Source: RGIG6353 sp045660745
Lineage (GTDB): Bacteria > Bacillota > Clostridia > Oscillospirales > SIG627
Length of the DNA: 18,455 nucleotides
Reading direction: 5' to 3'
Assembly: GCA_045660745.1 (NCBI GenBank)
Contig: JAZREJ010000038.1
Coordinates: 1-18,455 of the forward strand
The position numbers and the translations under genes were made by a program. The first letter of the stretch is position 1, and the number at the start of each line of letters is the position of its first letter. Shown here one piece after another: positions 6,931-15,340 of the stretch. The notes below the pieces were generated by a model, which was not told the DNA's origin, did not search any database, and was given only the letters and a program-made list of their open reading frames with translations.

Positions 6931-7359
6931 TTATTTTGTGTATATCACCTCAAAGATGTCTCCTTCTGCAACAGGAGCCGAGAAAATATCACCCTCAATT
7001 ATTTCTCCGTCCTTATAGAAGCTTATTTCCCCTGCTTCTACCTTCTCACCGTCAAATTTAGTTATGGTTTTGCCATCGCACTTGATTATGCTGCCTTCAA
7101 GAAGAGCATCACCAAGGTTATCCTTAGTGGTCTCAACGTTGAACATAACCTTTGAGTCATCCTCGTATGTCACAAGCAAGCTGAACTTTACGTTGCCTTC
7201 TTTGCCAAGTATTTCATTTTCCTTTTTAGGTGATTCGGGAAGGACAATGTTTGCGTCAGCGCCTGTTGAGGGAACATCCTCTGCCTTATCCGAGGAACAC
7301 GCCGAAAGAAGTGTAACTGCAAAAACTGTAATGAGTAAGAATAATAAGATTTTTTTCAT
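6931..7359 (-). CDS. Small lipoprotein of unknown function
   Basis: A 142-residue secreted lipoprotein. It has a Lys-Lys N-terminus, a hydrophobic stretch (4-18) and a lipobox LSAC with the anchoring Cys21, then an acidic, Ser-rich linker. The rest (about 45-142) alternates short hydrophobic and charged runs typical of a small beta-rich domain: KFSLLVTYEDDSKVMFNVET, then repeated short DGK/DGE turns. I do not recognise the family. The ATG overlaps the recG stop (ATGA), with its binding site AGGAGA inside the end of recG, so the two are translationally coupled. Its role should be at the outer face of the membrane; the link to recG is probably only transcriptional. Confidence 0.8.
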   Translation of the reverse strand: MKKILLFLLITVFAVTLLSACSSDKAEDVPSTGADANIVLPESPKKENEILGKEGNVKFSLLVTYEDDSKVMFNVETTKDNLGDALLEGSIIKCDGKTITKFDGEKVEAGEISFYKDGEIIEGDIFSAPVAEGDIFEVIYTK

Positions 7360-9362
7360 TTTGATTCTCCTGGATTTAAATTTTCATATTTTTTCGCGAG
7401 CGCCATTGCGCGCTCAAAAAGTGACATGTTTCCTATATTTTCAGCAAATGAGAAAGGTAGCTCTCCGTGCTGTCTCTGTCCGAAGAAATCACCGGGACCT
7501 CTTTTTTCAAGGTCGTATTCGGCAATTTCAAATCCGTTCTGAGACTGACACATAAATGACAGCCTTTCAAGTGCATCGCGGGATTTTGACGGAGTTATGA
7601 GGATACAGGTGCTTTTTTCACTACCCCTTCCGACTCTTCCGCGAAGCTGATGAAGCTGTGCAAGTCCAAACCTCTCGGCATTTTCAATAGCCATAACAGT
7701 AGCATTCGGAACGTCTATTCCAACCTCTATTACCGTGGTGGCGACAAGAAGGTCGAGCTTGTGAGATGCAAAACGCTCCATTATATCCTGCTTCTCCGAG
7801 CTCTTCATCTGACCGTGAAGAAGTCCGACGTGGTATGGAGCAAGCTTCTCGGAAAGCGCTTCAAAGGTTTCCTCGGCACTAAGCAAATCACTCTCACCAT
7901 CCTCGGCCTCCTCGACGAGCGGACATATAACGTATCCTTGGCGTCCTTTGGCAAGCTCGTCCTTAAAAAACGAATACATACGTTCCTTCTTTGACGGAGG
8001 TATGAGAAATGTCTCTATCTTCTGTCTTCCGCGCGGCAATTCATCTATCTTTGAAATATCAAGTCCCGCATACAAAAACATTGCAAGTGTTCTCGGAATG
8101 GGCGTTGCGGACATTACAAGTGAGTTGGGGCTATCCGCCATAGACAAAAGCTTTTCACGCTGATTTACACCGAATCGGTGTTGCTCATCGGTTATGACAA
8201 GGCGAATATTCCGTCCGTTTATACCGCTTTCAAAGAGTGCATGGGTGCCAACAATCACAAGCGGTTCATCTCCCATAAGGCGCTTTTCTATCTCCCGTCT
8301 TGCGGCGGCAGTGGTGGAACCTGTTAAAAGGAGCACGGGAATCTTATGGGGATCGAAAAATCGAGACAGGCTATCTTCATGCTGACGGGCGAGAATTTCA
8401 GTAGGTGCCATTATAACGGATTTTGCACCGTTTTTAGCCACAGCATACATTGCGGCAGCGGCTACAGCGGTCTTTCCTGAACCTACGTCACCTTGCAAAA
8501 GCCGTCTCATTGCGCGTGTTCGCGGCTGCCCGTTACCCGTAAGATCTGACATTATCTCGCCTATCACCCTTATTTGCGCAGATGTAGGGGCAAACGGAAG
8601 ATTCTCAAAAAACGGCTTAAGGTCTACTTTTCTGAGAGGTTCTACAAATTTTGTATCCTCCCTCTTTGCAAGACGCAAGGAGGCAAGTGCAAAGTTGAAC
8701 AGCTCCTCGAACGCAAAACGCTCTACCGCCATTTTGGCTGTCTCGCATGATGCGGGTCGGTGTATTTCAAAAAGAGCAGAATGAATATCGGGAAGCATCT
8801 CTTTTTCAAGTACTTCCTTCGGGAGAGTTTCAACCAGTTCTTCGTTTTCTATTCTGTCAAGGCATGTATTTATGATTTTTGCAAGCTTTTTTGTGCCCAC
8901 ACCCCCGTGAGTGGGATAAACGGGCACTGCGGATGAATAAGAATCACTCGGCTTTTCATAGGACGGAGAAAACATATACCAACCGCCCGTGCTTTTGGTG
9001 ACGCGTCCGAAAAACAGCCAATCCTCCCCCTGATGGAAGGTGGACAAAAGATACGGCTGATTAAAAAATACAATGTTTACAAGAGGGTCACTCTCGCTCA
9101 CTCTTGCGCTGAACCGCACTACCCTCTTTTTAGACGAGGTATAAGCCACTCTCGGTGAAGAGGATATTCTCATGACAAGCGCACACCTTCTGTCAGGTGC
9201 TGTCTCACTGAGCGAGTAAACGGGTGTATGATCCTCGTAGGTCCTCGGGAACAAAGTGAGAAGGTCATAAAAGGTACGAACACCAAATGAAGCAAGAGTC
9301 TCTGCCGTCTTAGGACCCACTCCCGAAAGAGTTGAAATGCTGAGAGCTTTAAGGTCGGTCAT
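7356..9362 (-). CDS. recG: ATP-dependent DNA helicase RecG
   Basis: A 668-residue, full-length superfamily 2 helicase that remodels stalled replication forks and branch-migrates Holliday junctions. The N-terminal part has a helix-hairpin-helix-like start (LSGVGPKTAETLASFGVRTFYDLL in outline, about 12-35) and the OB/wedge domain that grips branched DNA. Helicase motifs are all present: Walker A GDVGSGKT (291-298), motif II DEQH (392-395, followed by RFGV, typical of RecG), motif III SATPIPRT (418-425), motif VI QLRGRVGR (572-579). Its ATG overlaps by one base the TAA of the upstream lipoprotein gene, and its stop overlaps the next lipoprotein gene. In many Firmicutes recG sits near unrelated genes, so the lipoprotein neighbours need not share its role. 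Confidence 0.97.
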   Translation of the reverse strand: MTDLKALSISTLSGVGPKTAETLASFGVRTFYDLLTLFPRTYEDHTPVYSLSETAPDRRCALVMRISSSPRVAYTSSKKRVVRFSARVSESDPLVNIVFFNQPYLLSTFHQGEDWLFFGRVTKSTGGWYMFSPSYEKPSDSYSSAVPVYPTHGGVGTKKLAKIINTCLDRIENEELVETLPKEVLEKEMLPDIHSALFEIHRPASCETAKMAVERFAFEELFNFALASLRLAKREDTKFVEPLRKVDLKPFFENLPFAPTSAQIRVIGEIMSDLTGNGQPRTRAMRRLLQGDVGSGKTAVAAAAMYAVAKNGAKSVIMAPTEILARQHEDSLSRFFDPHKIPVLLLTGSTTAAARREIEKRLMGDEPLVIVGTHALFESGINGRNIRLVITDEQHRFGVNQREKLLSMADSPNSLVMSATPIPRTLAMFLYAGLDISKIDELPRGRQKIETFLIPPSKKERMYSFFKDELAKGRQGYVICPLVEEAEDGESDLLSAEETFEALSEKLAPYHVGLLHGQMKSSEKQDIMERFASHKLDLLVATTVIEVGIDVPNATVMAIENAERFGLAQLHQLRGRVGRGSEKSTCILITPSKSRDALERLSFMCQSQNGFEIAEYDLEKRGPGDFFGQRQHGELPFSFAENIGNMSLFERAMALAKKYENLNPGESK

Positions 9363-9862
9363 TATTTGATCAAGGCTTCAACTGCGCCGTTGTCGGGAGT
9401 TGCAATAAAGTAAACGACATCGTCAAAGCTTCCTATCACCATATTCTTTGATATCTCAAGGTCTGTTGCGGAATAGTTGGTATGAGTCTGAACAAGAGCA
9501 TCACGGCGTGTCTCAAATGCCTTTGTAAGAGCATCCTTTGCAGAAGCAGAGTTAACCTTAAATACTCCTATCTCATTGACACTTGTTGTGGAAGACGTTA
9601 TAAAAATATACTCTGTAACCCCTTCAAGAAGCTTGGAGTTTCCGAAATAATAGTCAAGGTAATCTTCATCAAATTCCTTTTCTGAGCCGTTCTGATATAC
9701 AATGGGTGCTTCGGGGAAAAGGGATGAGCCAAGACATGCATCAAGCGTTTCTTTTACGCTGTAGTCGGTAGATGTAATTTTACCGTCCGACTTATCGGAT
9801 GAACATGATACCAAAAGAACAAGGCAAAGAATTGCCACAACGGATAAGATGATTTTTTTCAT
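9362..9862 (-). CDS. Lipoprotein with DUF4358-like domain
   Basis: A 166-residue predicted lipoprotein: Lys-Lys start, hydrophobic core (4-18), lipobox LVSC with Cys20, Ser-rich linker, then a compact domain. Features of the latter (EIGVFKVNSASAKDALTKAF, followed by a basic segment and a C-terminal VVYFIATPD strand) resemble the DUF4358 family of clostridial lipoproteins, whose function is unknown. AAAGGAT (complement of 9870-9876) lies seven bases from the ATG. It is the first gene after a good leftward promoter and its stop overlaps the recG start (TAATG). It is anchored outside the membrane. The resemblance is from memory of the family pattern and not from a search. Confidence 0.75.
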   Translation of the reverse strand: MKKIILSVVAILCLVLLVSCSSDKSDGKITSTDYSVKETLDACLGSSLFPEAPIVYQNGSEKEFDEDYLDYYFGNSKLLEGVTEYIFITSSTTSVNEIGVFKVNSASAKDALTKAFETRRDALVQTHTNYSATDLEISKNMVIGSFDDVVYFIATPDNGAVEALIK

Positions 9863-9897
9863 AATAATATCCTTTCGAACAAATTAAATACATTATT

Positions 9898-9926
9898 ATT
9901 ATACCTTTTTATGACAAAAAAAGCAA
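9898..9926 (-). promoter_or_regulatory. Promoter of the lipoprotein-recG operon
   Basis: On the minus strand TTGCTT (complement of 9921-9926), a 17-base spacer and a perfect TATAAT (complement of 9898-9903) lie about 35 bases upstream of the DUF4358-like gene's ATG. Confidence 0.75.
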
Positions 9927-9932
9927 TAGTAC

Positions 9933-9961
9933 TTGAAATTTTTTTAAAGCTGTGATAAAAT
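9933..9961 (+). promoter_or_regulatory. Promoter of the transporter gene
   Basis: TTGAAA (9933-9938), a 17-base spacer and TAAAAT (9956-9961) give a start of transcription near 9968, about 25 bases before the ATG at 9993. It is back-to-back with the leftward promoter at 9898-9926, with the two -35 boxes only six bases apart. Confidence 0.75.
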
Positions 9962-9992
9962 ATCCACGCTAAATAAACAAAAGAGGAAAAAC

Positions 9993-11240
9993 ATGAATAA
10001 TACTCCTATAAAAGAAGACCGCTCACTTATTAAAAAGATGGGTGCTTTTTGTTTTTTGTGCTGTCTTGTATACTTTGCAAGTTATATCACACGAAAAACC
10101 TTTAATGCGTCTATCGTAGAAATAATAAAGCTTCCCGGCATTGAAAAACCCGATACAAGTCCTGCTCTTGTCGGAAACTTCATCGCATACGGTGCGGGGC
10201 AAGTAATAAACGGAATACTCGGAGACAAATTTTCCCCAAGAAAAATGATCACCGCAGGACTTCTCGGAGCCGCCATATGTAACATTCTTCTCCCATATTT
10301 TCTCACTCCGCTCGGAATGTGTATCATCTGGTCCCTCAACGGATTTTTCCAATCCATGATATGGCCGCCTCTTGTCAGAAGCATGAGCGAAAACTTTACG
10401 CTTGAGTACTATAAAAAGGGTACTACCCTTGTAAGCGTTGCCTGCTGTATTGCAACGGTTGCCATATACTTTTTAGTTGTTCTTTGCGTTGAGATAGCAA
10501 ATTGGAAATACACCTTCTTTTTCTGTTCTGTTATTGGTGTGCTTACGGCAATACTTTGGTTTTTTGTATACGGAAAATATGAGCATCATCCTATAGTTGA
10601 CAGAGTGCAGGACTCTTCAAAGGATGTCGATGTTCCGACACCTGTCACTCGTCCATCTCTATGGAAGGTCATCGTTATATCAAGTGCGATTCCGATTGCA
10701 GTAGTAGTTTCACTTCAGGGATTTTTGAGAGACGGAATTGAAACATGGATGCCCGACTTTCTTAACAAGGAATACAATTTTGACACATCGGGAGCACTGC
10801 TTGCCACTGCAATACTCCCTATACTCAGCATTTTAAGCTACAGTGTAGGCTCGTTCTTTCAAAGATTAACAGGCTGCGCATTCAAATCCAACACCATTCT
10901 TTGGGTATTTGCCACTGTATTTTCTCTTCTTCTGCTACTGTTCTACAAATCCTCTATGCTTGTAGGTATCGTAGGCTTTGCAGTACTTTCAGCAGCATCT
11001 CACGCGATAAACCTAATGCTCACCACCCGTATTGTGATTCACTACAAGAAGGTAGGATACGTTTCGACCTTCTCGGGACTTCTTAACTCCTTTACATACG
11101 TCGGTGCGGCAGTGGCAAGCTACGGTATTGCCAATATTTCATGGAACGTTGCAATGCCTGTCTTCTTCGGAGTATCTGTTTCAGGACTTGTTTTCTCGCT
11201 TATTGCACTTCCCAGATGGGTGAAATTCACAAAAGAATAA
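9993..11240 (+). CDS. Major facilitator transporter, OPA (GlpT/UhpT)-like
   Basis: A 415-residue integral membrane protein with about twelve hydrophobic segments. Family landmarks near the N-terminus are YITRKTF (31-37), matching the conserved Y-x-x-R-K-x-F of organophosphate:phosphate antiporters, and GQVINGILGDKFSPRKM (69-85), the loop 2-3 motif of the same group. A hydrophilic central loop (about 195-225) separates the two six-helix halves. This points to uptake of a phosphorylated sugar or glycerol phosphate in exchange for phosphate. However, regulatory MFS relatives share these motifs, and the substrate cannot be read off. AGAGGA (9982-9987) precedes the ATG. It is a single-gene unit with its own promoter and terminator. 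Confidence 0.8.
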   Translation: MNNTPIKEDRSLIKKMGAFCFLCCLVYFASYITRKTFNASIVEIIKLPGIEKPDTSPALVGNFIAYGAGQVINGILGDKFSPRKMITAGLLGAAICNILLPYFLTPLGMCIIWSLNGFFQSMIWPPLVRSMSENFTLEYYKKGTTLVSVACCIATVAIYFLVVLCVEIANWKYTFFFCSVIGVLTAILWFFVYGKYEHHPIVDRVQDSSKDVDVPTPVTRPSLWKVIVISSAIPIAVVVSLQGFLRDGIETWMPDFLNKEYNFDTSGALLATAILPILSILSYSVGSFFQRLTGCAFKSNTILWVFATVFSLLLLLFYKSSMLVGIVGFAVLSAASHAINLMLTTRIVIHYKKVGYVSTFSGLLNSFTYVGAAVASYGIANISWNVAMPVFFGVSVSGLVFSLIALPRWVKFTKE

Positions 11241-11251
11241 ATCATTTTTCA

Positions 11252-11276
11252 AAAGCCACGGAGATACCGTGGCTTT
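11252..11276 (+). terminator. Terminator of the transporter gene
   Basis: A 10-bp perfect stem AAAGCCACGG / CCGTGGCTTT with loop AGATA, starting 11 bases after the stop codon. The stem ends in TTT, followed by GTATATTTT, an imperfect U-tract. Confidence 0.75.
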
Positions 11277-11456
11277 GTATATTTTACTGCAAAAATTCAT
11301 TGCTGTTTTGAGCAGATTATAGGATATTTTCAAGAAGGCAGCAGCGGCGTTTTATGTAAAATGCAATTTACAGTGAAATTTTTTTGTAAAACTTGCATAG
11401 TTTTTGCGCAAAATAGTGATATTAGTAACAAACTTTGTCAATTTCTGCTTTTCTCC

Positions 11457-11485
11457 TTGACTTTGGCACCAAAAAAGGGTAAAAT
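11457..11485 (+). promoter_or_regulatory. Upstream promoter-like site in the epimerase leader
   Basis: TTGACT (11457-11462), a 17-base spacer and TAAAAT (11480-11485). By sequence it is as good as any other promoter in the window, yet the first gene downstream starts 230 bases away. Confidence 0.6.
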
Positions 11486-11613
11486 AACTGTGTGCGACTA
11501 TTCTGTCACATCCCACGACAGGAAATACTCGCCCCCCGTAACAGCCTTTCGTTTTTGTCCTCCCTTTTCACCGATCAAGCCTTTATTTTAAAGTGGAAAG
11601 CTGGTGAAAGCAG

Positions 11614-11642
11614 TTTACAAAAACAGCAAAATATGTTACAAT
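11614..11642 (+). promoter_or_regulatory. Proximal promoter of the epimerase-kinase operon
   Basis: TTTACA (11614-11619), a 17-base spacer and TACAAT (11637-11642) place the start of transcription near 11649, about 68 bases ahead of the ATG at 11717. Confidence 0.65.
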
Positions 11643-11716
11643 ATTATGATAGCAAAAATAATTTTCTACAATAAACGACCTTGTTTTTACAAAAACAAAA
11701 CACACGAGGAATAATA

Positions 11717-12808
11717 ATGAAAAAAGTAATGCTCGTTTTCGGGACACGCCCCGAAGCTATAAAAATGTGTCCGCTTGTCAAAGAGCTTAAAGGAAGAAAA
11801 AATCTTGAGACCGTGGTATGCGTAACAGGACAGCATCGTTCCATGCTTGACAGTGTGCTTGATGCCTTTTCGGTTGTACCCGAGTACGACCTTTCCATAA
11901 TGAAGGAGCGTCAGACACTCTTTGACGTAACCATAAATATTCTCGACAGGATACGCGAGGTTCTTGCAAAGGAGAAGCCCGACGTTGTATTGGTACACGG
12001 TGACACCTCTACAACGTTTGTTACCGCTCTTGCGGCATTCTATATGCAGATACCCATCGGGCACGTTGAAGCAGGACTGCGCACCTACAATATGTATTCC
12101 CCTTATCCCGAGGAATTTAACAGACAAGCTGTCGGACTTGTGGCAAAATACCACTTCTCTCCCACAGAGCTTTCCCGCGAAAACCTTTTAAAGGAAGGCA
12201 AAGATCCCGAGACCATTTACGTTACGGGAAACACCGCCATCGACGCTCTCAAAACAACGGTAAGAGCGGATTATACACATCCAGAGCTTGAATGGGCAAA
12301 AGACTCACGTCTTATAATGATAACCGCTCACAGACGCGAAAACCTTGGCACACCGATGGAAAATATGTTCCGTGCCATAAGACGTATAATAGACGAGCAT
12401 CCCGACGTAAAGGCGATTTATCCCATTCACATGAATCCTGTTGTCAGAGAGACTGCGGCAAAATATTTGTCGGGCTGTGACAGAATAAAGATAATTGAGC
12501 CTCTTGACGTACTTGATTTCCACAATTTCCTTGCAAATTGCTACATGATCCTCACAGACAGTGGCGGTATACAGGAGGAGGCTCCCAGTCTCGGAAAGCC
12601 TGTGCTTGTAATGAGAGACACCACCGAGCGTCCCGAAGGCATAAAAGCAGGCACTCTCCGCCTTGTCGGAACCGACGAGGGTGTTATCTATGACAACTTC
12701 AAGGAACTTCTTGACAGTACTGATGCATATATTAAAATGAGCCATGCTTCAAATCCCTACGGAGACGGTAACGCTTGCCGTCGAATTGCGGATATCATTG
12801 AAAAATAA
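11717..12808 (+). CDS. wecB: UDP-N-acetylglucosamine 2-epimerase (non-hydrolysing)
   Basis: A 363-residue cytosolic enzyme that interconverts UDP-GlcNAc and UDP-ManNAc, supplying ManNAc units for teichoic-acid linkage, capsule or other surface glycopolymers. Conserved blocks: FGTRPEAIKM (8-17), TGQH (37-40), HGDTSTT with Asp96, GHVEAGLRT with Glu118, PEEFNRQ (131-137), GNTAIDAL (171-178), TAHRREN with His205, and DSGGIQEEAP (281-290). These match the catalytic Asp, Glu and His positions of WecB/MnaA. I chose ATG 11717 over an in-frame start 36 bases upstream because GAGGA precedes it at good spacing and family members begin just before FGTRPE. The kinase gene follows after 11 bases. Confidence 0.95.
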   Translation: MKKVMLVFGTRPEAIKMCPLVKELKGRKNLETVVCVTGQHRSMLDSVLDAFSVVPEYDLSIMKERQTLFDVTINILDRIREVLAKEKPDVVLVHGDTSTTFVTALAAFYMQIPIGHVEAGLRTYNMYSPYPEEFNRQAVGLVAKYHFSPTELSRENLLKEGKDPETIYVTGNTAIDALKTTVRADYTHPELEWAKDSRLIMITAHRRENLGTPMENMFRAIRRIIDEHPDVKAIYPIHMNPVVRETAAKYLSGCDRIKIIEPLDVLDFHNFLANCYMILTDSGGIQEEAPSLGKPVLVMRDTTERPEGIKAGTLRLVGTDEGVIYDNFKELLDSTDAYIKMSHASNPYGDGNACRRIADIIEK

Positions 12809-12819
12809 AAGGTGAGATT

Positions 12820-13938
12820 ATGTGCGACAAAATTACTGACACAAAGCTTTGTCAAAAGCTTAAAACTGTCGGCGAAAAGTTTTTATTGAAGGGTGAATTT
12901 GATTCTGCTTCTCTTATCACAAGAGGTAATATCAACACGACCTATCAGGTGAATTATAAGGATCCCGAAAAATTATATATTTTCCAAAAAGTAAATACAT
13001 ACGTATTCCGTGAACCGCACCACATTATGCGGAACATCGACCTTGTAACAGAACATATCAGAAAAAAGAACCAAGGCACAAACAAACCGTCGCTTCATTT
13101 TTATCACACCGAAAACCGTGACAATTTCTGGTTTGACGATGACGGAGAATTTTGGCGCGTATTCAACTTTGTTACAGGAACCGTAACCTATCAGATAAGC
13201 TCCGATTCGGAGATAATCTATATGGCAGGCCGTGCCTTCGGAGAGTTTCAGACGCATCTTTCCGATTTTGATGCCTCGCTTCTTTACGAAACGATTCCAA
13301 ACTTTCACAACACCAAGAAGAGACTTGAAAAATTTTTCGAGGACGTTGAAAAAGATGAATATTTAAGAGTCGCCGAGGCTCACGATGAGATAGAATACAT
13401 TCGCTCATGCCGTGCACGGGCAAGCCTTCTTACCGACATGCTTGAAGACGGAAAGATACCTCTCAGGGTTACTCACAACGACACAAAGATAAACAACGTA
13501 CTCTTTGATGAAAAAACAAAAGAGCCCGTTGTCGTAATAGACCTTGACACTGTAATGCCGGGCCTTGCGGCGCACGATTTCGGTGACGCGGTAAGATTTG
13601 CGGCTAACACTGCGCTTGAGGACGAGCCCGATACCTCCAAGGTATCTCTTGACCTCGACCTCTACCGTGCATTTGCAGAGGGCTTTGTAGAAGCCACCGC
13701 AGGAGAACTTGACGAGTCGGAGATAAACAGCCTTGCACTCGGTGCATTCACCATAACCGTTGAGCTTGCTCTGAGATTTCTTGACGACTATATCACGGGA
13801 GACAAGTATTTTAAAACAAATTACAAGGGACATAATCTTGTAAGATGCCGTTGCCAGCTCGCACTGGCGCGTGATATGGAGAAAAAATTTGATGAAATGA
13901 ACAAAATAGTGTTTGAAACAGCGGCAAAAAAAGGATAA
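12820..13938 (+). CDS. N-acetylhexosamine 1-kinase-like phosphotransferase (NahK family)
   Basis: A 372-residue member of the aminoglycoside phosphotransferase/choline kinase fold that closely resembles NahK (LnpB) of bifidobacteria. NahK phosphorylates GlcNAc or GalNAc at C1 in the lacto-N-biose/galacto-N-biose pathway. Shared blocks, recalled from the NahK sequence, include GNINTTY (36-42), LVTEHI after MRNID, WRVFNFV (112-118), GRAFGEFQ (137-144), RVTHNDTKINN (216-226) with catalytic Asp221, the metal-binding DLDT (241-244), HDFGDAVRFAANTALEDE (252-269) and GHNLVR. Length is close to the family's. AAAGGTGAG precedes the ATG, 11 bases after the epimerase stop. The pairing suggests HexNAc-1-phosphate and UDP-HexNAc metabolism. 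The neighbouring phosphorylase and epimerase of the bifidobacterial pathway are not in view. Confidence 0.85.
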   Translation: MCDKITDTKLCQKLKTVGEKFLLKGEFDSASLITRGNINTTYQVNYKDPEKLYIFQKVNTYVFREPHHIMRNIDLVTEHIRKKNQGTNKPSLHFYHTENRDNFWFDDDGEFWRVFNFVTGTVTYQISSDSEIIYMAGRAFGEFQTHLSDFDASLLYETIPNFHNTKKRLEKFFEDVEKDEYLRVAEAHDEIEYIRSCRARASLLTDMLEDGKIPLRVTHNDTKINNVLFDEKTKEPVVVIDLDTVMPGLAAHDFGDAVRFAANTALEDEPDTSKVSLDLDLYRAFAEGFVEATAGELDESEINSLALGAFTITVELALRFLDDYITGDKYFKTNYKGHNLVRCRCQLALARDMEKKFDEMNKIVFETAAKKG

Positions 13939-13981
13939 AACGGAGATTTTTTAAAAAAATTGAAAATATTTTAACAAACTC

Positions 13982-14010
13982 TTGCCAAAATCACTATTCT
14001 GTTTTATAAT
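13982..14010 (+). promoter_or_regulatory. Strong promoter of gapA
   Basis: TTGCCA (13982-13987), a 17-base spacer and a perfect TATAAT (14005-14010). They are preceded at about 13946-13975 by an A/T-rich tract that could act as an UP element. The start of transcription should be near 14017. Confidence 0.8.
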
Positions 14011-14055
14011 ATCTACAGTTAAAAATTTATCTTAATTATAAAGGAGATTAAACCA

Positions 14056-15078
14056 ATGGCAGTAAAAGTAGCTATTAACGGCTTTGGCCGTATCGGACGC
14101 CTTGCGTTCAGACAGATGTTCGGTGCTGAAGGATACGAAATCGTAGCAATCAACGACCTTACCAGCCCCGCAATGCTCGCTCATCTTCTCAAGTACGATT
14201 CCGCACAGGGCAGATACGCTCTTGCTGATACCGTAAGCGCAAACGAAGAAGATGGCACCATCACAGTTGACGGAAAGACCATCAAGATCTACGCTGAAAA
14301 GGACGCTGCAAACCTCCCCTGGGGCGAGCTCGACGTTGACGTAGTTCTCGAGTGCACCGGCTTCTACACCTCTAAGGCTAAGAGCCAGGCTCACATCGAC
14401 GCAGGCGCTAAGAAGGTTGTTATTTCCGCTCCCGCAGGAAATGATCTTCCCACCGTTGTATTCAGCGTAAACGAAAACACTCTTACCAAGGATGACACCA
14501 TCATTTCTGCTGCATCCTGCACCACCAACTGCCTCGCGCCCATGGCTAAGGCTCTTAACGACTACGCTCCCATCCAGAGCGGTATCATGTCCACCATCCA
14601 CGCTTTCACAGGTGACCAGATGGTTCTCGACGGCCCCCACAGAAAGGGTGACCTCCGCCGTGCACGTGCAGCTGCAGTTAACATTGTTCCCAACTCTACC
14701 GGTGCTGCAAAGGCTATCGGACTTGTTATCCCCGAACTCAACGGCAAGCTCATCGGTTCTGCACAGAGAGTTCCCGTTCCCACAGGCTCTACAACCATCC
14801 TCGTTGCAGTAGTTAAGGGTAAGGACGTTACCAAGGACGGCATCAACGCAGCTATGAAGGCAGCTTCCAGCGCATCCTTCGGTTACACTGAAGAAGAGCT
14901 CGTTTCTTCCGACATCATCGGAATCACCTATGGTTCTCTCTTCGATGCAACTCAGACCATGGTTTCTAAGATCGACGACGATACCTATCAGGTACAGGTA
15001 GTTTCTTGGTATGACAATGAAAACTCCTATACCAGCCAGATGGTACGCACTATTAAGTACTTCGCTGAACTCAACTAA
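14056..15078 (+). CDS. gapA: Glyceraldehyde-3-phosphate dehydrogenase, type I (NAD)
   Basis: A 340-residue cytosolic glycolytic enzyme that oxidises glyceraldehyde 3-phosphate to 1,3-bisphosphoglycerate with NAD. Visible landmarks: nucleotide-binding INGFGRIGR (7-15), Asp34 in AIND (NAD preference), the active-site block SAASCTTNCLAPM with catalytic Cys155, His182 in STIHAFTGDQ, the phosphate-binding RRARAAAVNIVPNSTGAAKA region, and WYDNENSY near the C-terminus. AAAGGAG (14040-14046) lies nine bases ahead of the ATG. The gene is clearly richer in C-ending codons than its neighbours (many AAC, ACC, TTC, CTC), the usual mark of very high expression. It is a single-gene unit between its own promoter and a long terminator stem. 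Confidence 0.98.
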   Translation: MAVKVAINGFGRIGRLAFRQMFGAEGYEIVAINDLTSPAMLAHLLKYDSAQGRYALADTVSANEEDGTITVDGKTIKIYAEKDAANLPWGELDVDVVLECTGFYTSKAKSQAHIDAGAKKVVISAPAGNDLPTVVFSVNENTLTKDDTIISAASCTTNCLAPMAKALNDYAPIQSGIMSTIHAFTGDQMVLDGPHRKGDLRRARAAAVNIVPNSTGAAKAIGLVIPELNGKLIGSAQRVPVPTGSTTILVAVVKGKDVTKDGINAAMKAASSASFGYTEEELVSSDIIGITYGSLFDATQTMVSKIDDDTYQVQVVSWYDNENSYTSQMVRTIKYFAELN

Positions 15079-15126
15079 TTTTTTGTTGCAGATATAAGCG
15101 ACGCGATAATTTGTTAAAATAAAAAC

Positions 15127-15177
15127 GGGAGACTCGCACTTACATTAAGTAAGCCGCGAGCCTCCCACTTTCTTTTG
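15127..15177 (+). terminator. gapA terminator with a three-part stem
   Basis: GGGAG (15127-15131), CTCGC (15133-15137) and CTTAC (15139-15143) pair with GTAAG (15149-15153), GCGAG (15156-15160) and CTCCC (15162-15166). This makes 15 base pairs with small bulges and an ATTAA loop, followed by ACTTTCTTTTG. It starts 48 bases after the gapA stop. Confidence 0.75.
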
Positions 15178-15340
15178 CCTCGTATTACTTGTTTCTTTTC
15201 ACAAAAAAGCGCCCTCTTCAAAAAAAGAAAAGGCATTTTAAGACAGAAGTCTCGTGACTTACAGTAGTTTTGCAATGTAGCAAAATGCTATATCAAATTT
15301 TTACCTAAATACAACAAAAGTGACCAAAAAACATCAATAT

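Larger units (their letters stand above)
11277..11716 (+). other. 440-base non-coding region with two promoter-like sites
   Basis: I see no credible gene here; the short open frames lack binding sites and have unlikely composition. It holds an inverted repeat TGTAAA/TTTACA (11355-11360 and 11367-11372) and two separate promoter-like sites (11457-11485 and 11614-11642). It also holds a small hairpin CTGTC/GACAG between 11501 and 11521 and a C-rich tract around 11531-11537. A transcript from the first promoter would give a leader of about 225 bases ahead of the epimerase gene, or a separate small RNA. No known riboswitch is recognised. Confidence 0.5.

Noticed and set aside
11361..11591. Small 76-codon open frame in the non-coding region before the epimerase gene
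   Set aside because: There is no ribosome binding site, the composition is Cys- and Phe-rich and unlike the window's genes, and it runs through the promoter-like site at 11457-11485.
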